A DNA stretch of 30,192 nucleotides from Welwitschia mirabilis (taxonomy: Eukaryota; Gnetophyta; Gnetopsida; Welwitschiales), in assembly GCA_051453625.1 (NCBI GenBank), contig JBOZIK010000001.1, positions 4,215,436 through 4,245,627 on the forward strand, given 5' to 3'. The notes below the pieces were generated by a model that worked only from the letters and a program-made list of their open reading frames with translations, ran no database searches and was not told the DNA's origin. The translations under genes were made by a program, and so were the position numbers. Positions 10,184-19,925 of this stretch are shown here, piece after piece (the stretch's first letter is position 1; every line of letters begins with the position of its first letter).

Positions 10184-10530
10184 ATATTTTTTACTTTTTC
10201 AATAAAGTATTGAATAGAATTTAGGATCTACATAAATTTTTTTAAGTTACTTTTGTATTTTCTTTTGATTTTATTTTGTTATGCTTTTTCCTTTTGATTG
10301 TATTTTTCTTTTACATAATAAATTAATCTCTAGATGATTAGTTTTTATCTTTTAGAGAAAGTACATTTTTAATTTCTCATTTGAATTTCTTTATTTAAAC
10401 ACTAAGGCAATTCAAAAAAATGGATAAGTGTAAAACTTCCGTGAGTCATCAAATCTTGAATATAATAGAACAAATTATTTTAAATTTTTTTCTACCATTT
10501 TTTGAATTATATATTAGCCAAGTCTTTTGG
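10184..10530 (+). other. 3' noncoding region and PPT-like segment before LTR C
   Basis: T-rich sequence leads into GGATAAGTGTAAAACTTCC (10422-10440). Many plant gypsy elements of this branch carry an AAGTGTGGGG-type run before the 3' LTR. AAGTGTAAAA would be that run after G-to-A decay, which is inference. The segment ending ATTAGCCAAGTCTTTTGG (10513-10530) matches the bases before LTR B. Confidence 0.45.
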
Positions 10531-10833
10531 TGAACATCATGCTATCACTTTAACATCTTTAAAACTTGATTAATATTTTACTTTATAAAGTTACCATAAC
10601 TAGGAATTTTAAGTTAGACATTTTAAAGTAATAAGGTTGGATTTACCAAATTTTAAGACATTCAAATGTCTATGAACTTTATTTTAAAGGAAGATATTTT
10701 GTTTTCTTATTTTTCTCTCCTAATGGTGTGAGTCTTTGGTTATTTGAGGTGTTTTTTCTTATTTTTCATCTCATTTATTTACCTTCATCTTTGAGAGTAT
10801 GTGATTATGTGGGATTTATTTTGAAGAAGTTTT

Positions 10834-10887
<54 letters not shown>

Positions 10888-13378
10888 ATCATAACCATGA
10901 TCTATTATATTTGTGCTAACTACATGATCACTATGATATCCTATTGACTAGGGTAAATTTCCCAAGAGGGATCTTTGGCAATGTTGGTAGTTGTGGAAAC
11001 TTCACTATGGGGTCAATTGGGCATGCTTCATAGGTTATTACTTCTTTAATTATCATTGTACTCACCTCATCATATACTAATAACAAATACTTCAGGACCA
11101 CGATATTAGTGATGTTCTTTATATCATCAAAGGCATCGCTTATTTTCTAGATTCATTGAGCTTATAATATCCCTACATGGTCATTTTACTTTTAAGGATT
11201 CAAGTGTATTTTAGGGTGTGAGTAGGTGAGTTCATTCTTGAGTAGCTTTTCATCTTATCATTCATTATTTAAAAACATTAATTACTTGGTATCATCATAA
11301 TTACTACCTATTTGAGTGATACTTTATGAAGTTTTTACATTATGTTATGCCTTACTAATTAAGTAATTTTATGATTTTTCTATGAGGGTTTATTAGATTT
11401 GAGTTTAAAGTATGTGCACAATCTTCTTCATGTTTCTAAGTTGTCCATTTCTATTTTGTTTTCCTTAGTTGTTTAATTTGGGATTTTATTTCCATACTTT
11501 TTTATCATAAATACATAGGACTTAATTATTTAGTATCTTTCTTGTTGATATTTATTTTTTACTTGTAGTTTTTCCTTTATAGTAGTTGATTTTCTTTTAT
11601 TCAATAATGTTTCTTTAATTTATGATAATCATTTTTCCATATTTTATTTTCATGTTTAGTTCTTTACTCTTCTTTTTGAGTTTTAACATATCCTACCTTT
11701 TAATAATTGTGAGTTCATAGTACATTTCATAATCTTCCTTAGCTTGGTGCATTATAAATTACCCTCCTTTAACATGCCTTATTCATCTCAATTTTGAGAC
11801 ATTTCTCATCTTTTGGAATTTTTAATAACTTTTTAAAACCTCTGTGATGCTATCTGAGCTTAACTTATTCTACTAATACTTTTAATTTTTCTAATCTTTT
11901 TAGAGCCCTATCGTCTACCTTGTCATCTTTATAACTAAGTGGATGATGCACTAATATTTTTTATTTGCATCCTCATTTTTAATATTCCATCTTTTTCCAA
12001 TTATTTTTGACCTTATTTTATGCAAAGATTACTATTCTAAAGCCCACCTATTTTTCTTACTTGTATTTAAATTGCATATTGATTAATTTTTTCTAATATT
12101 AATGTAATATGGGATGTATTAGTCCACCTAAGGAGTGGGGGAAAAGGAGAAGGACATATATTTTGAGTAAAAAATTTAAATTTTTAGAGTCATTTTTAAA
12201 ATTTTCATGATATATGTCTATAATGTACTAATACAATTATGGTTACCTATTATTTAAATGAGATGCATTATGAATATTATTTAATAAAACCATGTACTTA
12301 GTAATAAAATACTTATAGTTTAGTTTTCTTGTAGGGAAATTCAAGTAATTCAAGAGACCATGAATGAGGAAATAATGTTATGATTATTTATATTTAATAT
12401 ATTTTTCTTTCTGGATTGGCTTAAGAATGCAATGTTTGTTGTATGAATATCATTTTTGAGTTATTAATTTTTTTTAATTATAGACGCACATCATTTATCT
12501 AAGAGATTATGATTATAACTTATGATTATTCTTTTATTATTAAATTCAATCTTTACTTTTTTAATGTATTAAATGTTTTAAGTGGTGCGCTAATGCATTG
12601 GTAAGTCTTTTGATCTTATTTTTTATTAAACATAATTGTAGGAATATGATTTTATAGTGTAACTATAGAAAGCCTATTATACCCATAATTTTCTAAATGT
12701 CATATTTTGAGATTTGATCCTACATAATGAGATTTTAAACTTAATTTACATTTCACTAGTTAATGTTTATCTTAGTTAATTTTGTTTGAAATTATAATTG
12801 TTTACCTACTTTGTCAGGGATTAATAAGGCTAAGTAAAAGGCTATGTTGCAATGCCAAACTATATGATTTTGATGGAATGTTTTGAGTAGTTTTGTAAGA
12901 CATTGAAAAATAATGTTTATTGAGAGTTAAAGAGAAAATCATGGAAATGAGAAATTACTAGTACATTTAGAGGTATTTTGAATGAACTCTGAAGCTTCAC
13001 ATTCTAAGCATGAATTAATATCTACAAGGCCAATTTTACTTGATGAAGAGATTTAAAAAGACTGTCATCCCATTCATTATTTAGATGACATTAAAATGAT
13101 ACCACTTGCATGATGATTAGAATGCTAACTAGACTAAAGATGAAAGTTGATGTAGAACATCTATTGAGATGTCACCATTCTCTACATCATCAAGATAATA
13201 GTCAGGATGACTACTATTTTTAGTGAATGTACCAAACTTCACCTAACTTGTGTAATGTGTTATACACCTCTCATTTGTCATTAGGATTTCTATTGCATCT
13301 ATGAGATTTGATATTTTTAGAGTGTTTTATTATAATAAATAACTCCTTCACCCTTGACTCTGATCACATTTTTTATCC
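10531..13378 (+). repeat. LTR C of the Athila-like Ty3/gypsy family, 3' end missing
   Basis: This third copy keeps the same landmarks in order: CATGCTATCAC near 10538, AGGGTAAATTTCCCAAGAGG near 10949, TGTCAGGGATTAATAAGGCT near 12812, and TATAATAAATAACTCCTTCA at 13331. It is the longest copy, about 2.85 kb before U5, mainly because its U3 holds about 1.4 kb between 11440 and 12810. LTR A has about 500 bp there and LTR B almost none. Similarity to LTR B stops just after CTTGACTCTGATCAC (about 13360-13378), where U5 should begin, and the flank is a tandem repeat. About five CpG were seen. It serves as the 3' LTR of the gag-protease internal region. Confidence 0.85.
10836..10884 (+). repeat. (AG)n microsatellite, about 24 units
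   Basis: A pure AG dinucleotide run of 49 bases inside U3 of LTR C. LTR A has an A-rich run at the same aligned place (near 314-330) and LTR B has GGAGAAAAAAAGG (near 4555). The repeat therefore grew from a purine tract after the copies separated. Confidence 0.98.
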
Positions 13379-13880
13379 TAAGGAACATGTTTAGTGCTAC
13401 TTTCCAAAGTTCTTAGACTTTAAAAACTAAATATAGAAGGATAATCCTTGGGGCTTAACAAAAGACCTTTTATGAAAAAGTTTTAATAAGTAAAAATGTT
13501 CTCACATACCCCAAGGAGTTCTTTTAGTACTACTCTCCAAAGTTCTTGGACTTTGAAAAGCTAATATAGAAGGGTAAACTTAGGACTTAATATAAAAACT
13601 TTAAAGGAAAAGTTTTAATAAGTGAAAATGTTCTCACATAAACCCAAATGAACTCTTTTAGTTCTTCTCTCAAAAGCTCTTAGACTTTGAAAATATAAGA
13701 TAAAAGGATAGCCTTGGGTAGTAATAAAAGAAGTTTTAAAATAAACCTTTAATAAGTGAATTACTATAACTTGCCTCACATAAACCCCAATGAATTATTT
13801 TAGCAATGCTTTTCAAAGTTCTTGGATTTTGGAAAGCTAATATAGAAGGGTAATATAAAATGGGGTTTTAAATAAAAGAA
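13379..13880 (+). repeat. Four-copy tandem repeat, 133-142 bp unit
   Basis: Each unit carries a TTAGnnnTnCT core, then CAAAGTTCTTGGACTTTG (copy 3: AAAAGCTCTTAGACTTTG), then a segment with ATAGAAGGGTAA, AGTTTTAATAAGTGAAAATG and TTCTCACATA. The TTAG anchors lie at 13391, 13524, 13658 and 13800, giving periods of 133, 134 and 142. The last unit fades after about 13880. The copies have diverged by substitutions and small indels. The array begins where LTR C similarity ends. No protein is evident. Confidence 0.9.
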
Positions 13881-14541
13881 TAAACATTTAAACAAATTAT
13901 AATTCTATGAAGATAATCTGATACTAAAAAAATAGGTGTTTCCTTAAGTAAGAATCTCACCTTTTAAATTATCATAAATAGGATATTCCTTTTTTAGCAA
14001 AATTTTAATAGAAATAAGTTATTTTGTAATTAATTCTTTTAAGAAATATTACTGTTTATATTTCTACAGTACCTATTAATAGTTTAGTAATTAAAGAAGA
14101 CTCAAATCACCTATTAAAAAAATTATAGTTTAGTCTTTTCTAAAATGATTAAGTATCTTATTAAAATGTTACTAAGGTGTCTTCTAAGCCTTTCCAAATA
14201 ATATTAATCAAGATTATATGTAAGTTAATTAAATTTCTTAGATGTTGTAAGGGTGTTGGGGTTATGACACCATAATAAAGAAGTATAATTATAATTAAAG
14301 TGAATCAAGCCCATAAATTAAGTGATATATCCAAACCCAAAAGTGTGACATCCAAAAAGCCCCTTAACTAGTGAGAACCTATGCATATGAGAAAGAAAGT
14401 AAAAATACTTTATTAAAATTTATTAATATGAGTAAAGTAAATTTTAACAAAGGGGCTTAAATTGATTATAAAGTGATGAAAATGTTGGAATTCATTAATT
14501 TTAAAGTGTACTCCTAAATTTAATTATTGATTATGTCCTCA

Positions 14542-14560
14542 ACAAGGGTAGTACCCTTGT
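14542..14560. repeat. Perfect 19-nt palindrome
   Basis: ACAAGGGTA and TACCCTTGT are exact reverse complements around a single central G. The flanks are not symmetrical. It could be a chance palindrome, a protein-binding site, or the trace of a small hairpin element. Confidence 0.9.
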
Positions 14561-16440
14561 ATCGAAAGGAAGTAAAAATACAAAATGTGAATTATCATGA
14601 TAAAGCTTCCAAGTCATCAGCTAGTTTCAATTACCTTAGATATATACCCTTCTTTAAGTCAAGTGGAATGCAATTTTGGTAAAGTACTTATACCTAAAAC
14701 TTAGTAAATTTTAAATTTTTATTAAGCCTATATTCCTTGGTGATGAAATCCAAGTGGATCATGTCATTATGCATCTAGCCTTCATCTAATATACCCTCAA
14801 TTATCAAATCATACATGAGAATCTAAAACTTAAGTTGTCCAAGATATTTCCACTTAAGAGAGACATGGCTCTCCATATGGTTTGAACTTAATAGTTATGG
14901 CAAGACTGCACAATAAGCTTTAAAAGGTAACATAAATTCCAACATGGATTACTATTTATGTAAAACTTTCCATGTCAATCACTAACTAAAGCCTATCACT
15001 AATAAAAATTATTAAGTTTTTAGGGTAAAAAGTATTTTTAATTATTTTACTTAAATATGATAAATAAAATTATTAAGTATAAAAAGAAAGAATAAAAGAC
15101 TAAAAACACAAGTGAAACATGACTGATTATGGTATAATTAGTAGATCTTTCTCATCATCCAACTTATCTTGATCTATTAAAATCATAAAAATAGGTCTAA
15201 TTAAGAAAATCAAGTTAAAGGATATTGATCCATATCCTAACTTAACTTGATGAGAGATATTTAACTTAAAAAACTTAAAAATATCAAAATCTCTAAAGAA
15301 AACATATAAAGAGAGAAACGTGAAGCTCAAAATCTAAGGAAAAGAATTAAACAATTTAAATCAATAGGTATTTCTCCACATTTCAACTTGAATTAATAAC
15401 AAAGATGAGTCTTGGATTTACAAGTTTGAAAAAATACCCAAAAAGACTTGAAAAATAGCTTAGAGTACTTAAAAAATCAAGAAATGTACAAAACTATATA
15501 TGGGCATATAACAGAGCTAAAAGCTAGACAATAGCTAACTAAACTACATGTGCACAAAAATTATAATAATACTGGTTAAAGTAGGATGATTTCACATGTT
15601 TGCCTAGAAAGAAAAGTGCTAACCTAAAATTGAATGATTTGCATGTGTGTCCAAAGATTGGTTTAGCTAAAGACATTTACATGTACTAAAATACACCTCA
15701 TTCAAATGACATGCTATAAAATTAGCTCCAACAAATGTCAAATGTAGAATTCTATTAAGAAGACTTTGATCTCATGTTTTGAACATATTTCTAATCTCAC
15801 ATTTAAAATGCTACTTGCATGTACAAAGAAAAACCAAAACTTGTGAAAATTTCTCCCTATAAGCTAAAACGAAGGTAATGCATCTGAATTTAACCAAATT
15901 CCCATAGATCAATCATTGCATCATCTAATCACTAAATCATCCAAATTACAACTATAGAAAGATGGTAAACACTAGCTAAAAAGTAGATAAATATTTTCCT
16001 CATTCTACCAAAGTAGTCAAGATCTAGAAGATGTTGCATCATTTGAATAATAGGTGATAAAAACACAATGGTGCTGAGTAAGAGGCATGCAATTTGAATT
16101 GCCATCTAGAAAAAAAATATTAAGTGATCTCCAAAAAACATGGAATTAAAGAGAGGCCTAAAGATCACATTAACAAATACAAGAAAGACACTATCAAATG
16201 TAACTAATTCAATAATCTAGCAGAGGGTAACATACTAGAGGAAGTAAGGAAAACACATTAGAAAGTAGCACATTTAAAAAATTCATTGTAAATAAATGCA
16301 GAAAGATGTGTTGTAGGAACCATAAAGGAGGAGGTAAAAGTAATGGCATAGAAGTTTGTAAACCATTAAAATCAAGTATGTGCTAGGTGGAAAAAGTATA
16401 ACGCAATGGAAGCACTAAAAAATAGATGTCAATTCTTTAA

Positions 16441-16480
16441 AAGTGACTATTAACTAGGCAAAGTCACTATTGACTAGGTA
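16441..16480 (+). repeat. 20-bp direct duplication
   Basis: AAGTGACTATTAACTAGGCA is followed at once by AAGTCACTATTGACTAGGTA, with 17 of 20 bases the same. No function can be suggested. Confidence 0.85.
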
Positions 16481-16659
16481 GAAAGAGGGAATTATGAACT
16501 AATAATATAGCTTATTGATGTCCACTAGTAGGGCACTAAAGAGGCAGATGCACAGATGGACTGCAAATCAATGCAAGTTGACTCCTATAAAAACAAAATG
16601 TAAATACTTTTAGGTAAAGTTTTACAAAGCTTTAAAAAAATTTTAAAAATCTTTATAAA

Positions 16660-16820
16660 AAATTTAAAAGAAAGGTAAAAGGGGAGGTTCAGAAGAGAGA
16701 TAAAAGGTCTAAAATAGGTCAAAAGACCCAAAATAAAGGTCAAAAAGGCCTAAAATATAATAGAAAGGAGTTAAATAGACCTAAAAGAAGGCCTAAGAAG
16801 AGGCCCTATAAAACCAGAGA
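16660..16820 (+). promoter_or_regulatory. Purine-rich stretch with AGGTC/AGGCCTAAAA repeats and a TATA-like box
   Basis: A run of related words (GGTCTAAAATAGGTCAAAAG, AAAGGTCAAAAAGGCCTAAA, AAGAAGGCCTAAGAAGAGGC) leads to CCCTATAAAACC, with TATAAAA at 16807-16813. Short repeats upstream of a TATA box are typical of LTR U3 ends, so this may be the promoter part of an unidentified LTR. The gap 80 bp downstream prevents any test of that. Confidence 0.35.
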
Positions 16821-16894
16821 TTTCAAGTAAAGATGGAGGTCATAAGAGGCACCAAAAAAATTCCCAAAGCTCTAATCTCACTTGTTAAACGTCA

Positions 16895-16994
16895 NNNNNN
16901 NNNNNNNNNNNNNNNNNNNNNNNNNNNNNNNNNNNNNNNNNNNNNNNNNNNNNNNNNNNNNNNNNNNNNNNNNNNNNNNNNNNNNNNNNNNNNN
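16895..16994. other. Assembly gap, 100 N
   Basis: Exactly 100 N, so probably a scaffold gap of unknown true size. The ten bases on each side nearly match (TTAAACGTCA before, TTAAACATCA after). Confidence 0.99.
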
Positions 16995-19800
16995 TTAAAC
17001 ATCAAATGAATAAGAATAATGAGCAAGAATTTTCCCAAAATAAAACTTTATTTCTCCTTCTTACATATTATAATAAAAATCTTTCTTTTAAAGGAAAGAA
17101 TGAGATTAACGTTACACTAGGATTTACATGTTGCTTTGTACATATAAGCCTTGATAAATATAAAATCAAATAAGATGTCAAATTCAAAATCTTAATAGTA
17201 ATTAAATAAACTTTAAAAACACTTAAGTAGAAGGATATAAAACATGAATGTGTTATGTTAAGTAAAAAACAAATCAACAAAATATAACATAACTAGTATG
17301 CACCATCTTCATTAACAAAATTTGTTTCTTCATAATAGAAAAACTCTTATGTCTCAAACTAAATCCTATATAAAACTCTATAACTATTCATAATTGTTTC
17401 ATAAATATTTGCATCTCTATAAGTAATACATAAATTGTATCATGCCACATTAATTACATACATTTTAGATGTAAATTTAGTTATTTAATTTATAAATTTT
17501 ATTGACATTAAATTGTTTCTTTTATTTAAATTTTTAGGCATTTCTATTTTAGTCTTTATTTTATTAAGATTTCCTATGCTTCATTCCACTTTTGCATAAG
17601 CCATCAACATGATAGAAAAGGACAGTAATAAATATAAAGTAAAGATGAATTACAAATTTCATATTGATACAAACTATAAAACATTAGATGAAGATATTAT
17701 TTTCGCACTCATAGTTTAATGTTAAAATTTTCTCACTGAAATGGAAGATAAAAAGATCATGTATCATCCCTATAATAATAATACTTGCATCAATATTATT
17801 CTTGGGGAGTACATTAATCTTACTTGTTTAAACTACACCATTTGAAAGATAAGAATAACATTTTCCAATTAAATAAGAACTTGAAAATTACTAAGATAGA
17901 AATTTAATCCAAAGGAATGATAATAAAGAATGCCTAAATAAATTCATCTTAGTAATGAATGTTAATAATGAAGTTTATTCTCTAATTCATGGTATGAAAT
18001 AACCTAAGAACTTTTATATCTTCTTAAAGAACACCTTCAATGTCAAAAACAAAGCATGTAAGAGGTCATCAATGAGTAAGTTTATTACTCTCAATATCAA
18101 AAATCACAAAACTACTATACATATAAAAGGAAATTGTCAATATCAAAGCATACATTAAATAAAAATATTATAGTGGATGAAGAACAGACTAAGTTTACTC
18201 TAATTTATGATTTTATGCTAAAGTTTTATGTGATTCATAAATCTTTAAAACATGATAATAAATCCTATTTACTTGAACAACTAATAATAATAGTCTCTCA
18301 AGCTAAAATCTTGCTACATTTAAGAAAAATATGAAATCAAATAATAAGAAATCAAAATTTTGTAAATTTTTTAATAGAATGTTACTTTAAGAGTTAAAAT
18401 CATTCATGAAATAAGAATAAGAAGAACAAGAAAATTAGGGATAAAAACTTTAGAATTACTATCATAAGTAATAAGATGATCCATCAAGAAGATTTTTCTA
18501 TAATTTTTATAAGCAATAAAAAAATGATTTGTAGACTTAAGAATATTAAATAATGAATACTTCATAAAGATTTTACAAAATTTAAATATAATTATAAAGT
18601 ATATAACCACTGACAATGGAGTGAAACTAAAAGTAGATTAGTTAAGAACTATGGAATTATCCTTCTTAACTTTTAGGAACATCATTTACATTTTAAATTT
18701 TAAGATTAATTTAATACTAATTTAATTCCTACAAAATAATAATTATAAATTTAAGTTTGTTTAAAATAAGAATAAATCATGCTGTATCATAGAGAAAAAG
18801 AAATATAACATTGAAGGACTTTAACATGGTACTTTTTTAATACAAGTTAAAAAAAAAGGTAATCTAAAAGCTCTTTCAATTATTAAAATAAATGAACTAA
18901 TGGTCTAGCATAAAAAAAGGATATAAACTTTGAATTTCCAAATAAACTACATCAAATAAGTGAAAAAAATTCCAAAATCACATTCAAACGTAGTTTGTAT
19001 AGCTTAGCAGATGCATAGACTATATCATAAGACATTTCCAAATAATAGAAGGAAAATAATAAGCACAAATATAAAAATAATTATGAAACCCTAAATTTTC
19101 TTACTCTAATGAAGAACTATTTTTAACCTTCCCTTACTTCCTTCTTTAATATTATTAACTAATAGACACAATGGAGCTACGATTAAATTTTACTTATTCC
19201 TTTATTGGCATTTTTATATTATGAAAAAAACAATTCATATTATTATCATATATTTACATATAATTAAGTTCTAGGTTATTTTGATTTACAAAGAATAGTA
19301 ATGTCATATTTTTATGTCCTTTATTTCTTGCTAGTTTTTAATCATATATAGTAATATCTTGTATATACTTAAGGAGATGTAAACTTATTATAAAATATTC
19401 ATAAATACATTTGAGGATAAAACTTAACCATTATAATAGAAGGTTGTAACTCCCATTAATGGAATTTTAACTTGATATATGGTAACCCTCTAGATATGAG
19501 TTAGTTCTACTTTAGGTTCTAAACTATATAAACATGAATGAAATCAACTCTATAGGCTTACACTTCATATCTATTTACTCACAATATTGGTGATAAATGA
19601 TACATGACGTAGATACATGCTTAAAAATAACTCTCACTACATTGAAACATCTATGAATGATGCAACATGATTCATTGATACTAAAGGCTCAAGATATTAA
19701 GTTAAAGTAGGTTCATACATAGGTTGGATAGGACAATGATGATCAAATCCACTTCCAGAAAGGTATTATAAAAAAATACAATGTAATCCACCTTAATGAT
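16995..19800. other. AT-rich intergenic DNA with no recognisable gene
   Basis: No protein family is recognisable. A short open frame at 18134-18331 (+) reads coding-like words such as DEEQTKFTLIYDFMLKFYVI, but I cannot match it to gag, pol or a host gene. At 19440-19540 a less AT-rich block reads GGTTGTAACTCCCATTAATG, GGTAACCCTCTAGATATGAG and AACTATATAAACATG, the last TATA-like. It could be part of an LTR upstream of the junction at 19826. Confidence 0.5.
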
Positions 19801-19925
19801 GAAATCCAAATATGGGGATGATTACTGTTAGGATTATATTCATTTAGTATCCATATAATTGTAACTAATCTAGATATTTAATAACTTATTAACTAATTAT
19901 AACAATTTTAATCATCATTGGGTTT
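19801..19925 (+). mobile_element. Possible copia-type polypurine tract and start of a 3' LTR
   Basis: ATCCAAATATGGGGATGATT (19804-19823) is followed by TGTTAGGATTATATTC from 19826. Plant Ty1/copia elements often end their internal region with a CCAAnTGGGGGATT-type tract, followed directly by an LTR that opens TGTTRGGATTATA. The match is suggestive but short. I find no copia pol just upstream and no second LTR copy in the window. Confidence 0.35.

Larger units (their letters stand above)
13881..16894. other. AT-rich intergenic DNA with no recognisable gene
   Basis: I find no protein similarity on either strand. Short open frames here, such as 15127-15330 on the - strand, are unsupported. Features seen are a perfect 19-nt palindrome at 14542-14560, a 20-bp direct duplication at 16441-16480, and a purine-rich stretch at 16660-16830 that ends in a TATA-like box. 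A TGTGACATCC at 14345-14354 recalls the first bases of some plant LTRs but has no other support. Confidence 0.6.

Noticed and set aside
13379-13880. CRISPR-like array
   Set aside because: The units are contiguous 133-142 bp tandem copies with no repeat-spacer structure, in a plant genome.
15127-15330. Minus-strand open frame, 67 codons
   Set aside because: No conserved motif, and its composition is that of AT-rich background. It is not supported as a gene.
18134-18616. Open frames on both strands near 18134-18334 and 18404-18616
   Set aside because: I tried to match them to copia gag or other known proteins and could not. They are short and AT-driven.
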